DNA of 64,000 nucleotides, from assembly GCF_000720765.1 (NCBI RefSeq), contig NZ_JODC01000011.1:1-64000 (forward strand), in the 5' to 3' direction. The notes under the pieces are model-generated. The model had not been told where the DNA came from. It worked only from the letters and a program-made list of their open reading frames with translations, and ran no database searches. Positions 25,019-33,571 of the stretch are shown here, piece by piece. Position 1 is the stretch's first letter, and every line of letters begins with the position of its first letter. The DNA comes from Streptomyces sp. NRRL S-646. Its GTDB lineage: Bacteria > Actinomycetota > Actinomycetes > Streptomycetales > Streptomycetaceae. The position numbers were made by a program, and so were the translations under genes.

Positions 25019-26257
25019 TCACGCGGCATCGTCCTCCAGGGTGGCCACTGCCTCGGCGGCCTCACGGGCCTTCCGCTCCGCCTTCTCCAGCTTGGCCTTC
25101 GCCTTGGCGAGTTGCTTGGCGCGGCGCTTGTGCATCTTCTTCGAGACCTCGTCCAGGCGGTCCGGGAAGAGGTGCCCGTACGTGTCCAGGGTCAGCGTCG
25201 CGGACTTGTGGCCAAGCATCGTCTGTACGACGTTGACGTCCGCGCCACTGGCGATGGCGAGCGAGGCCGCCGTATGGCGCAGCTTGTGCGGGGTGACCTT
25301 GAGGTGCCCCAGCCCGGCCTTCGCGACCGCCGGCGCGAAGAACCGCTGGCGGAAGTTGCGGGCCCGCAGCGGTCCGCCCTGCGGGGCAGTGAAGAGCAAG
25401 TCGGCATCTCCCCGCCCCTGGACGTGGGGCTTCAGCTCCTCGGCCAGGAACCGCGGGATCGGTACGGACCGGCGCTCGTGGTTCTTGGGGGTGTCGAGGT
25501 AGAGCTTGCCGTTGTCCTCGGCGTACGCCTCCACGATGTGGGCCCGGCAGGCGTCCAGGTCGACGCGGCCCACCTTCAGCGCGGACGCCTCGCCCCAGCG
25601 CAGGCCGGTGTAGGCCAGCAGCAGGATGAACACCCGGTAGCCGCCTGACGCGTTGGCCAGCGCGTCGACCTGCATGTCGTCGAGATACACGTGGTCAGCG
25701 GGCATCACCTTCGGTAGGGGCACGCCGACAGCCGGGTTGGCCGCCAGACGACGGGCCTTGACCGCATAGCCGAGAACTCGGCTGAGGACGACGTACGCCT
25801 TGCGGACCGACCGGGGGCTGAGCTTCCTACCGCCGGTCGCCTCGCCGGACAGCAGATCCGCGAGCCACTCGGCGATGTCCTCGAAGTGGATGCGGTCCAG
25901 TGGGGTTGTGCCCCACTTGGGGATCACGTGGACGTCGAGAACACCGCGGTACCGAGCCCGGGTTGAGCGCTTGAGGTGGAGCTGCGCCGCCAGCCAGGAC
26001 TCCGCCACCTCGGCGAACTTCACCCGCGCGGCTGCAGGATCGCGGTAGGAGCCGTCGTTGAGACGCGACTCCATCTTCGTCCGCTCCGCCTCGGCGTCCA
26101 CCTTGCGGGCGAAGGTCTTCATCTTCGGCTTGCCATCGGGGTCGTACCAGCGCACGCGGTAGCGCCCCGGTGGCGTACGCCCCGCCCGCTTGGCGTCCGC
26201 CACGGCCCGCACGTACGCCGCGTGCCCTATGCGGTCCTCAATCCAGACCCGCGCCAA
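25019..26257 (-). CDS. int: tyrosine site-specific integrase
   Basis: A 412-residue phage-type integrase that recombines attP with the tRNA-Arg attB. The N-terminal arm-binding/core-binding part spans 1-180. The catalytic domain carries the full set of residues: R220 (TGLRWGEA), H324-x-x-R327 (TPHKLRHTAA), H350 (TMLGHKS) and nucleophile Y360 (LDTYGHLF). A charged coiled-coil tail rich in Lys/Ala/Glu follows (370-405). It starts with TTG directly after the XRE stop codon (zero-base gap) and uses GGAGGGGG inside the XRE gene, so translation is coupled to the regulator. It lies about 550 bp from attL, as usual for the family. Confidence 0.95.
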   Translation of the reverse strand: MARVWIEDRIGHAAYVRAVADAKRAGRTPPGRYRVRWYDPDGKPKMKTFARKVDAEAERTKMESRLNDGSYRDPAAARVKFAEVAESWLAAQLHLKRSTRARYRGVLDVHVIPKWGTTPLDRIHFEDIAEWLADLLSGEATGGRKLSPRSVRKAYVVLSRVLGYAVKARRLAANPAVGVPLPKVMPADHVYLDDMQVDALANASGGYRVFILLLAYTGLRWGEASALKVGRVDLDACRAHIVEAYAEDNGKLYLDTPKNHERRSVPIPRFLAEELKPHVQGRGDADLLFTAPQGGPLRARNFRQRFFAPAVAKAGLGHLKVTPHKLRHTAASLAIASGADVNVVQTMLGHKSATLTLDTYGHLFPDRLDEVSKKMHKRRAKQLAKAKAKLEKAERKAREAAEAVATLEDDAA

Positions 26258-26572
26258 CTAGCACCCCCTCCGATCATCACCGGACACCGACGGGAGCGGC
26301 AGGAGCAGGGTCGTGGGAGAAACGCCGAGCGCGGTGGCGAGGGCGACGAGGTCGTCTACGTCGCATCGGCGGCGGGCGCGTTCGGTGCGGCTGAGGGCGG
26401 TGTTGGCCATCGGACGGCCCAGCGCGGTGCAGCGGGCGGCGAGCTGGTGCTGGGTCAGGCCGCGCACGAGACGTAGGTGCTCGATGGCGCGGGCGGTGTG
26501 GAGGCCGGCAGGGCCTATTTCGACAGGTCGGTTGGGCATGACAGATAGCTGTAACTTGCGTCCGGGCGTCAT
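26258..26572 (-). CDS. XRE-family DNA-binding regulator
   Basis: A 104-residue protein with one Cro/C1-type HTH (about residues 30-90: LRLVRGLTQHQLAARC, ALSRTERARR, LVALATALGVSPTTLLLPLP). The first start is used here; an alternative ATG at codon 12 (MPNRPVEIG) gives 93 residues. Neither has a clear ribosome site, so translation may be leaderless or weak. It is followed without a gap by the integrase gene and probably sets the level of integrase expression. It is divergent from the excisionase gene. Confidence 0.8.
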   Translation of the reverse strand: MTPGRKLQLSVMPNRPVEIGPAGLHTARAIEHLRLVRGLTQHQLAARCTALGRPMANTALSRTERARRRCDVDDLVALATALGVSPTTLLLPLPSVSGDDRRGC

Positions 26573-27006
26573 GGCAAGAGTTAGCTCTTAAACTCTCCAA
26601 TAGCCGTTCGGAGGCGAAGTGGCGTTCGTCTCGTCGAATTCCGGTACATCGCGAGGCGTTTCGGCCGAGGTGCCGTGTTACCTTCCCTCGCCATTTTCGA
26701 GATGGGCGATTTGAACACACATCAGCTGCGATGCCCGGCGGGTCAGTCACGTCGCCCCTGACCGCCAGGTGTCACCTCTGAGCTGCGGAGGTACCGGATT
26801 CCGGCACCTCGACCGGTTGCTTCGCCGCAAGAAGATTTCGGGCCCGGCGGGAGCGATTTCGGCAACCGGGGATCCACCCTTACTGTTTCCCTCTCCCCGG
26901 CCACACCGAAAGAAGTAGTGAGGAGTTTCAGAACCAACTCTGGACTTTTCTCCGGGTGGTGTGGCTGTGTTGTCCAGCCCATTGTTCAAGACCGAAAAGG
27001 AGCCCT
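26573..27006. other. divergent control region between XRE/int and xis/replication genes
   Basis: A 434-bp spacer with no supported gene. Close to the XRE start is the palindrome AAGAG-TTAG-CTCTT (26576-26589), a candidate XRE operator. The forward promoter for the excisionase gene should lie near 26900-26990. No long repeats were seen. Confidence 0.55.
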
Positions 27007-27249
27007 ATGCCGAAGACCCCTCCCCGTAGCACCAACGCCCCTGCCACTGCTGCGGCTGCCCAGCGTGGCCCGCTTGCCACCCCTGCGGAGGTCGCCGCCT
27101 ATCTCGGGGTACCGGTGAAGACCCTCTACCAGTGGAAGTACCGGGGCATCGGCCCCAGCGTCCACAAGGTCGGCCGTCACCTGCGCTACCGCTGGCCGGA
27201 GGTGGACGCGTGGCTGGACGCCCAGACGTCGTACGTCCTCACGGCCTGA
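27007..27249 (+). CDS. xis: excisionase / AlpA-like HTH protein
   Basis: An 80-residue MerR-like winged HTH protein (LATPAEVAAYLGVPVKTLYQWKYRGIGP followed by the wing KVGRHLRYRWPEVDAWLDAQ). Proteins of this type act as excisionases or small activators in actinobacterial integrative elements. The ATG has AAAGGAG just upstream. Its position opposite the int/XRE operon and ahead of the replication-like gene supports a role in excision. Confidence 0.85.
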   Translation: MPKTPPRSTNAPATAAAAQRGPLATPAEVAAYLGVPVKTLYQWKYRGIGPSVHKVGRHLRYRWPEVDAWLDAQTSYVLTA

Positions 27250-27394
27250 CCCCGCATCTGACGCGGACGACGAGGCCCCCGGCGCGCCAACGCCGAGGGC
27301 CGAAGACTCCCCTGCCGATCGCCCATACCTGAACGAACGAGCTGGTGAGGGGCGGGACCTTGCCCGTCCTGCCCCTCACCGGAGAGGAACGCCT

Positions 27395-29080
27395 ATGGAG
27401 GACTCTACGTCCCCCAGCACCACGAACACCTCCCCCACCGGCTGGCCCACTCCCGCGGTCCCCGGCAAGGGCATCCCCTGGCGCCGCCAGGATCAGCAGG
27501 ACACACAGTCCCCCGCGTCGGGGACCGTCGAACACCAGGCGGATGCGGAAGCACACGGGGACCGTCCCCAGCCGTCTGCTGATGCCGTTGTTGGGGACCG
27601 TCCCCGCGACGTGCCCGCTGCTCGGTCCCCGCATGTCCCGGTCCCCGTATCGACATCCGGTGCAAACCCGCAGGTCAGCGGCGGGAAATCGGGGACCGGT
27701 CCCCAAGAGACAGCCGTTTCACCAGGGGACCGTGATCACGGTCCCCGCCAGCCGGTGGGGGCCGACACCCCCGTAGCGGACACCGCCCAGCAGGAGGGGA
27801 CCGGTCCCCTCGACGCGCGGGGACCGGATCACGAGGTCGGTCCCCGGCCTCCTCGGGGACCGGCAGGCCCCGGGGAACGGGGTTCCGGTGAGGGTGCGGA
27901 ACTGCTGGATGAGTTGCGGGCGGCAATCGGCAAGTACGTCGTGCTGCCCAGTGACGAGGCGCTGACCGCGGTCACCCTGTGGGTGGCGGCCACGCACATC
28001 CAGAGCGTTCTGCAGCATGCGCCGCGCCTGGCGGTCGTCGGCCCGACGAAGGGCTGCGGCAAGTCCCGGGTGCTGGACGTGCTCCACGAGACCGTGCACC
28101 AGCCGATCATGACGGTGAACATGTCCACGGCGGTGCTCTTCCGTGTCATCGGCAAGAACCCGCGCACGATCCTGGTGGACGAGGCCGACACCATCTTCAG
28201 CAAGGCTGGCGAGAACGAGGAACTGCGCGGCCTGCTGAACGCCGGGCACCAACGCAACCGGCCCGCCTGGCGCATCTCCGGCCCGGAGCACAAGCCGACC
28301 CCGTATCCGACCTTCGCCATGGCCGCGCTGGCCTCGATCGGCGACCTGCCCGACACGATCACCGACCGGGCGGTCGTGCTCCGCATGCAAAAGCGCAAGC
28401 CAGGCGAGAAGGTGACCCCGTTCCGCTCGCGCTACGCCACACCGGAACTGAACGCGCTGCGGGACAAGCTGGCCGCCTGGCTGGGACCGCTGCGCGGCAC
28501 GGCCGCCCGCATGGCGCCGACCATGCCGGTGGAGGACCGGGCGGCGGACACCTGGGAACCGCTGGTCATCATCGCCGACCTGGCCGGCGGCCACTGGCCC
28601 GCCCATGCCCGTGCGGCCTGCGTGGCGATGACCCGGTTCGAGGCCGTCCAGGACGAGCAGACCAACCTGAAGACGCGGCTGCTGCGCGACATCCACCGCA
28701 TCTTCCAGGCACACGGCAACCCCGAAGCCATGTCCTCCCTGGATCTGGTCACCGCCCTGCTCCAGGACCCCGACGCCCCCTGGGCGGAACACGGCACCAA
28801 GGGACTCAACGCCCACCACCTGGGCAACATGCTGAGGGACTTCGGCATCAGCCCGGCCAACTACCGCTTCGACAACGGCCGGCAGGCCAAGGGGTACGCC
28901 CGGAACCGGTTCCTCGACAGCTGGGCCCGGCACTGCCCCGACCTCACCGAGACGGCGCCCGCCGCCGCGCACGACGCCACACCTGCGCACCGGGCTCAGG
29001 GCAAGCCGCCCGCCGCCCCGGCGGGCCAGCTGCCAGTCGGCCCGCCCGGCGGCCCCACCGGCCCCAAGCCCGCCCGCTGA
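27395..29080 (+). CDS. DUF3631 AAA-type ATPase, replication-associated
   Basis: A 561-residue protein. The N-terminal 165 residues are low-complexity (Pro, Gly, Asp, Thr) and lie over a DNA array of GGGGACC boxes. The rest is a DUF3631 domain: P-loop VVGPTKGCGKSRVL near residues 213-226 and Walker B ILVDEADTIF near 262. The helicase-like block FAMAALASIGDLPDTITDRAVVLRM is also present. DUF3631 proteins are found in actinobacterial plasmids and integrative elements and are thought to be replicative helicase or primase-associated ATPases. It is downstream of xis and upstream of mobC. The start at 27395 has GGAGAGGAAC before it. Function in element replication is inferred. Confidence 0.82.
   Translation: MEDSTSPSTTNTSPTGWPTPAVPGKGIPWRRQDQQDTQSPASGTVEHQADAEAHGDRPQPSADAVVGDRPRDVPAARSPHVPVPVSTSGANPQVSGGKSGTGPQETAVSPGDRDHGPRQPVGADTPVADTAQQEGTGPLDARGPDHEVGPRPPRGPAGPGERGSGEGAELLDELRAAIGKYVVLPSDEALTAVTLWVAATHIQSVLQHAPRLAVVGPTKGCGKSRVLDVLHETVHQPIMTVNMSTAVLFRVIGKNPRTILVDEADTIFSKAGENEELRGLLNAGHQRNRPAWRISGPEHKPTPYPTFAMAALASIGDLPDTITDRAVVLRMQKRKPGEKVTPFRSRYATPELNALRDKLAAWLGPLRGTAARMAPTMPVEDRAADTWEPLVIIADLAGGHWPAHARAACVAMTRFEAVQDEQTNLKTRLLRDIHRIFQAHGNPEAMSSLDLVTALLQDPDAPWAEHGTKGLNAHHLGNMLRDFGISPANYRFDNGRQAKGYARNRFLDSWARHCPDLTETAPAAAHDATPAHRAQGKPPAAPAGQLPVGPPGGPTGPKPAR
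27520..27863 (+). repeat. array of GGGGACC/GGTCCCC boxes inside the DUF3631 gene
   Basis: About 11 sites in 344 bp. Examples are GGGGACCGTCCCC at 27557-27569 and 27593-27605, GGGGACCGGTCCCC at 27691-27704 and 27796-27809, and a 22-bp palindrome centred on TGATCA at 27725-27746. Single half sites lie at 27520, 27624, 27640, 27819, 27839 and 27855. Most full sites are palindromes. The array coincides with the low-complexity N-terminal coding region. Confidence 0.85.
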
Positions 29081-29106
29081 CTCGCCTCCCCCAGGGTCCG
29101 TATCAA

Positions 29107-29228
29107 TGCGTCGCATCCGTCCCCGCGCAGGTCAGCGCGGGGACGGATGTCCTCGCCGGGACGGACTTCTCCGTACCTGCCCGAGTGTCCGTACCTGTCC
29201 TGACCAGGCATGGGACGGATGCGACGCA
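29107..29228. other. candidate oriT: 17-bp inverted repeat before mobC
   Basis: TGCGTCGCATCCGTCCC at 29107-29123 is perfectly repeated in inverted orientation as GGGACGGATGCGACGCA at 29212-29228. Further GGGACGGA and TCCGTAC copies lie between the arms. The site is intergenic, directly upstream of mobC and the relaxase gene, the usual place for a transfer origin. A nic site is not identified. Confidence 0.55.
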
Positions 29229-29268
29229 CGTGACACACCTCCCGCCCCCTCACCAACGGAGTACTCCG

Positions 29269-29871
29269 ATGCGCGACCTGCACCCCGAACACCCCATGCC
29301 TCAGAAGCAGATGCCCCGCACCCCCGTCACACGCGCAGCAAGTTGTCGGGTAAGGAGTCCTTACCCGGCCTCCGCTCTGGAGGGTGCGGAGGCATCCGGC
29401 GCAGGGGCACCGGAGTCGGTCGGCCCAGGGGAGCCGACCGGGACTGGGGGCAGCGAGCCGTCGTCGAACGTGCCGCAGCAGTCTGCGCCGCGTCGCCGTC
29501 TGCGTGACAAGCAGCTGCGCGAGCGCCGCGTCCACCCCCGTTACAACGACGACGAGTTCGCCCTCGTCCAGAAGGCCGCCGCCCTGAGCCGCATGCAGCC
29601 CGGCGGCTACGTCGCCGAGTGCGCGCTCGCCGCCGCCCGCGCCGACGATCCCACGGCCACCGTCGCCGACTACCGCGCCATGGTGCAGGCGCTGATGGCC
29701 GGCAACCGGCAGCTCGGCGGCATCGGCAACAACCTCAACCAGCTCACCTGGCACCTCAACAAGGACGGCGCCTGGCCCCACCCCGACACCGTCCAACGGC
29801 TCCTGGACCGCGTCGAGGCATCCATCGCCGAGGTGGACACCGCCGTCGCCCAGATCACCGAGGGTCGGTGA
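29269..29871 (+). CDS. mobC: MobC-type relaxosome accessory protein
   Basis: A 200-residue protein. The first 80 residues are Pro/Ser-rich and disordered. Residues about 85-125 form a ribbon-helix-helix segment (RRVHPRYNDDEFALVQKAAALSRMQPGGYVAE), and the C-terminus has the MobC block LMAGNRQLGGIGNNLNQLTWHLN. MobC proteins bind oriT and help the relaxase open the DNA. The ATG has GGAG 7 bases upstream. It lies 4 bases before the relaxase start, so the two are co-translated. Confidence 0.88.
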   Translation: MRDLHPEHPMPQKQMPRTPVTRAASCRVRSPYPASALEGAEASGAGAPESVGPGEPTGTGGSEPSSNVPQQSAPRRRLRDKQLRERRVHPRYNDDEFALVQKAAALSRMQPGGYVAECALAAARADDPTATVADYRAMVQALMAGNRQLGGIGNNLNQLTWHLNKDGAWPHPDTVQRLLDRVEASIAEVDTAVAQITEGR

Positions 29872-29875
29872 GCCA

Positions 29876-31576
29876 TTGATCCCGAAGATCATCCTCGGCA
29901 AGGGGCCAGAAGCCACGCGCCGCACAATCGGCTACCTCTTCGGCAAGGGCCGGGCCAACGAGCACATCGACCCGCACCTGGTGGCCTCCTGGAACGACTT
30001 CGCCCCCGACCCCGGCCGCAGCCCCCACCGCGACCCCAAAGACGTGGAGGCCCAGCTCGCCGCGCAGCTCGACCAACCCGTGAAGATGCTCGGCGACAAG
30101 GCACCCAAGTACACCGTGTGGCACTGCCCCGTCCGCGCCGCACCCGAAGACCCGATCCTCACCGACGCCCAGTGGGCGGACATCGCCCGCCGGATCGTGG
30201 CCGCCGCCGGCATCGCCCCCGACGGCGACACCGAAGCCTGCCGCTGGGTGGCAGTCCGCCACGCCGACGACCACATCCACATCGCCGCCACCCTCGTCCG
30301 CCAGGACGGCCGACGCCCCCAGCGCGATTACGACCAGCGCGCCGTCCAGCGCGAAGCCCGCCAGATCGAAGTCGGCTACGGGCTGCGGCGGTTGAAGCCG
30401 GGCGACGGTACCGCCGCCAAACGCCCCACCAGCAAGGAACACTTCAAGGCCAAACGCCTGGGCCAGGACGCCACCTCCCGCGAGATCCTGCGCCAGCGGG
30501 TCCGCCATGCCGTCGCCGCCGCAGCGGACGAGGCCGAGTTCTTCACCCTGCTGGAGGCCACCGGCGTGAGCGTACGCCTCAAGCGCGGCCCGTCCGGCGA
30601 CGCCCTCGGCTGCAACTTCGCCCTGCCCGGCGACACCAACGACAAGGGGGAGCCGGTGTTCTACTCCGGCTCCACCCTCGCGCCCGACCTCTCCCTCCCC
30701 CAGATCCGTCGACGCCTCGCCACCACCAGCCCCGAACCGGTCACCGTCCGGCCGGGCAACCCGTGGCACCAGGCCACCGCCGCCACCGAACGCATCCCCC
30801 ACCACCTCACCCACGGCGACGACCCCACCGCCCAAGGGCAGCTGGTCGCGCTCGGGGCCGCACTGGACCTCCTGCCGGTCACCGCACCGGCGGCACTGAA
30901 GGCCGAACTCGAACATGCCGCGGCCGTCTTCGAGCGCGCCACCCGCTCCCGCATCGCCGCCGACCTCGACAGCACCCGCGTCCTGCGCCGCAGCGTCCAG
31001 GCGATCTGGAAGGACCCCACACAGCACGGGGACGGAGCCGGGCTAGCAATGCTGCTGGACGTCGCCCTCACCGCGGTCGCCTACGCGATGCACTGGCACC
31101 GCACCCGCCAGCACGCACAGCAAGAGGCGGCAGCAGAACAGGCACTCCTCCACTTGCAGGCCGCGTACGCGCAGGTCGCCGAGCCGGTCCTGGTCGGCCT
31201 CGCCAGCCGGGCGCCCAGCCCGCAGACCAAGCGCCGCTTCGCCCACCACCTCCATGAGGCGGTGCCGGAGCACGCCGAGCGCATCCTGGCCGACTCGGCC
31301 TGGGACGCACTCGCCACTGTGCTCGCCGAGGCAGAAGCAGCAGGACACAACGCGGCCACCGTCCTCGACCAGGCGCTTAGCCAGCGCACCCTGGACGACG
31401 CCCACTGCCCCGCCCGCGCACTCACCTGGCGCATCCGCCGCCTCGGCGAACGCCACGCCCCGGGTCCGCAAGCAGAGGCAGCCAGGGCTCGCAGCGTCAC
31501 ACCACGCCAGGCAGCTCCTGTCCAACCGGGGGCAGCCGCTCCGGCGCCGCAGCCGCCACCAGGACGGCGGCGCTGA
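29876..31576 (+). CDS. relaxase / mobilization nuclease (MobA/VirD2-like)
   Basis: A 566-residue protein. The N-terminal 150 residues are a relaxase domain with the three-His metal motif RHADDHIHI (H129, H133, H135), and candidate catalytic tyrosines near the N-terminus include Y20. The middle carries VRLKRGPSGDALGCNFALPG, typical of actinobacterial relaxases. The C-terminal part is helical. It nicks oriT and leads the strand during conjugation. It starts with TTG just after mobC. No coupling protein or ATPase is nearby. Confidence 0.88.
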   Translation: MIPKIILGKGPEATRRTIGYLFGKGRANEHIDPHLVASWNDFAPDPGRSPHRDPKDVEAQLAAQLDQPVKMLGDKAPKYTVWHCPVRAAPEDPILTDAQWADIARRIVAAAGIAPDGDTEACRWVAVRHADDHIHIAATLVRQDGRRPQRDYDQRAVQREARQIEVGYGLRRLKPGDGTAAKRPTSKEHFKAKRLGQDATSREILRQRVRHAVAAAADEAEFFTLLEATGVSVRLKRGPSGDALGCNFALPGDTNDKGEPVFYSGSTLAPDLSLPQIRRRLATTSPEPVTVRPGNPWHQATAATERIPHHLTHGDDPTAQGQLVALGAALDLLPVTAPAALKAELEHAAAVFERATRSRIAADLDSTRVLRRSVQAIWKDPTQHGDGAGLAMLLDVALTAVAYAMHWHRTRQHAQQEAAAEQALLHLQAAYAQVAEPVLVGLASRAPSPQTKRRFAHHLHEAVPEHAERILADSAWDALATVLAEAEAAGHNAATVLDQALSQRTLDDAHCPARALTWRIRRLGERHAPGPQAEAARARSVTPRQAAPVQPGAAAPAPQPPPGRRR

Positions 31577-32131
31577 TCACGGCCACGCGGACACCTTGGG
31601 AGTGAGCAGTTCCAGCGCCTCCTCCCAGCGGTAGCGGTCGGCCCCGCCGCCGGCCTTCGGTCGATGCGGCTCGTACGAGCCGATCAGGACGCCCATCTCG
31701 CGCAGTCGCTCCAGGCTCTGCCGGTATGCGGGATGGGCGGCCTGGGCCGAGTTCACGTACGGCAGGACGGCCGTGGGGATGCCCATGCCGTACGCCTCGC
31801 ACAGGATGCCCAGGGCCAGGGTGTCGGAGATCCCTGCCGCCCACTTGTTGACCGTGTTGAAGGTGGCCGGCGCCACCGCGATGGCGTCGGCGGGCGGCAG
31901 CGGACGAGGATCCCCGGGGGAGCGCCAGGCCGAGCGGATCGGGTAGCCGGTCTGGGCCTCGACCGCCTCCGTATAGACGAAGCCCAGGCCCTGCGGAGTG
32001 GCCACTATGCCCACGTCCCAGTTCGCCTCCTGAGCAGCCGTGATCAGCTTGCCGACGTCGCTGGCGACTCCGGCCGCGCACACTACGACGTACAGGAACG
32101 GCTTCTTGTCCGGTGCTTGCGGCTCGGTCAC
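31577..32131 (-). CDS. HFCD-family flavoprotein
   Basis: A 184-residue protein of the homo-oligomeric flavin-containing Cys decarboxylase superfamily (PPC decarboxylase, EpiD/LanD-type and prenyl-FMN enzymes). It has the VVVCAAGVASDVGKL nucleotide-binding start and the conserved APATFNTVNKWAAGISDTLALG block, corresponding to PASANTxNKxAxGxxDNL of EpiD. It starts inside the WbqC stop (ATGA overlap), as the last of four coupled genes. The substrate is unknown. HFCD enzymes decarboxylate C-terminal cysteines or phosphopantothenoylcysteine, but no Cys-ending peptide is encoded nearby. Confidence 0.82.
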   Translation of the reverse strand: MTEPQAPDKKPFLYVVVCAAGVASDVGKLITAAQEANWDVGIVATPQGLGFVYTEAVEAQTGYPIRSAWRSPGDPRPLPPADAIAVAPATFNTVNKWAAGISDTLALGILCEAYGMGIPTAVLPYVNSAQAAHPAYRQSLERLREMGVLIGSYEPHRPKAGGGADRYRWEEALELLTPKVSAWP

Positions 32132-32853
32132 GTGAAGCCCCCCAGAGGCAGCTTGTGTCGATGGGCCGCCAGCATGGCAGCCAGGGCTTCCGGGCCAATC
32201 TGGCTCAGCGCCCAGAGGCTGCTGATCTCTCGGGACCGCCGCCAGAGTGGGCCTTCCGTATCCACAGGGGTGTGGAAAGCCAGCACAGGGATGCCATGGA
32301 CATCGAACGGAGCCAGGTCGAGGTAGCGCCAGCCGCCCGTGCCGCAGAGATAGTGGGTGCTGCCGGTGGCCGCGGCTAGGTCGGCAAGTCGCTCCGAGCG
32401 GCCTCCTCGGGTCGGAATCGCGCTGCTGTCCAGTACCTCGCCGCTCCAGCCCAACGCGGTCAACAGGGCGACCGTCGATGCCCTGGCAACGTCGGAGACA
32501 CGGTCGGTCGCCTCGAACTCATCGAGAACCGCCTCCAGGACTTCACGCACCGCGGGCCAGTGGCGGCTGCGGCCGTAGTACTGCCGAATCAAAAGACTCA
32601 CGGTGCGACGGGAGCGGCCGGGGTCGGCGAGCTGCGCCTGGCTGATCAGCGTCGGGCGCCCGTCGGGCAGATGCGTAGGAAGCGTGAGCCACTGCTGATG
32701 TGCGGGCTCGTCCAGTGCCGCAAGGCGGGCCCGGTGCTGGTAGTCACGCCGGGCGAACTGGACGTCGCCGAGAACGATCCACCGACCGGCGGCGTACAGC
32801 TTGGCCAGCGTGGACAGCCGAGGGAACAGGTTCGGCTGGTGGATCGCACACAC
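32128..32853 (-). CDS. WbqC-like family protein
   Basis: About 241 residues. The N-terminus VCAIHQPNLFPRLSTLAKLYAAGRWIVLGDVQFARRDYQHRA is diagnostic for the WbqC family, which occurs in polysaccharide and natural-product clusters with unclear chemistry. GTG at 32853 is chosen because family members begin close to AIHQPN; upstream in-frame starts up to 32946 would overlap the YdcF gene. It is translationally coupled to the flavoprotein (4-bp overlap). Its reaction is unknown. Confidence 0.78.
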   Translation of the reverse strand: MCAIHQPNLFPRLSTLAKLYAAGRWIVLGDVQFARRDYQHRARLAALDEPAHQQWLTLPTHLPDGRPTLISQAQLADPGRSRRTVSLLIRQYYGRSRHWPAVREVLEAVLDEFEATDRVSDVARASTVALLTALGWSGEVLDSSAIPTRGGRSERLADLAAATGSTHYLCGTGGWRYLDLAPFDVHGIPVLAFHTPVDTEGPLWRRSREISSLWALSQIGPEALAAMLAAHRHKLPLGGFT

Positions 32854-32881
32854 CCCGCCCGGCGACCCGACGCTGGGTGAC

Positions 32882-33571
32882 TCAGGTACTGATGAGGCGG
32901 CTGTCGAAGCCCGCGCCCAGGAGGCGCTCGTAAGCGTCATGCACATCCCCCGGTACGTCCTGCTCGACGGCGAACCCGAGCTTCGGGTACTCGATCACCC
33001 GTTGCAGATCACCGACGAGCATGTCGACGACGAGCTTCTCGTCGCCGATCGACTTGATGTAGTCGTCCAACTCCAGCGGCTCGGACGCACAAACGACCTC
33101 GGCCTCCGGCCACAACTTGCGGCACGTCGCGTACGAGCGGCGCTCCATGTACGGCTTGGAGATCAGCAGCAGCGACTCGACCGCGATGCCGGCCTCGTCC
33201 AGCAGCTCGCGGGAGAAGGTGATGTTCTGGCCGGTGTTCGCGGCCTTCGGCTCGACCAGGATGGCCTCGTCCGGCACGCCCATGCTCAGTGCGTGCTCGC
33301 GGTAGTGCACAGCCTCCCCGCGCGGGAAGCGAGCGCGGGTGGTGGGGCTGTTGCCCCCGCTGAACACCACGACCGGGAAGAGGCCAGCGCGGTAGAGGTC
33401 GGCGGCCGCCGTGGCGACGCCGAGGTCGTGGCTGCCCAGACCGATCGCCGCCGAGCAGGGCCGCAGCTCGTGACCCATCTGGTGGTACTTCCAGATCAGC
33501 GTCGCGTCGTGGAACTGCTCGTCGGTGATCTGGCGCTGCTGGTGCTCCGGCACTGGCACTCCCTGGCTCAT
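32882..33571 (-). CDS. YdcF/ElyC-family (DUF218) protein
   Basis: A 229-residue cytoplasmic-looking DUF218 protein without membrane segments. Motifs are AAIGLGSHDLGVATAAADLY, VVVFSGGNSPTTRARFPRGEA, EPKAANTGQNITFSRELL and LLISKPYMERRSYATCRKLWP. YdcF of E. coli binds S-adenosylmethionine; other members act in envelope metabolism. It overlaps the regulator gene upstream by 4 bp. The exact function is unknown. Confidence 0.82.
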   Translation of the reverse strand: MSQGVPVPEHQQRQITDEQFHDATLIWKYHQMGHELRPCSAAIGLGSHDLGVATAAADLYRAGLFPVVVFSGGNSPTTRARFPRGEAVHYREHALSMGVPDEAILVEPKAANTGQNITFSRELLDEAGIAVESLLLISKPYMERRSYATCRKLWPEAEVVCASEPLELDDYIKSIGDEKLVVDMLVGDLQRVIEYPKLGFAVEQDVPGDVHDAYERLLGAGFDSRLIST

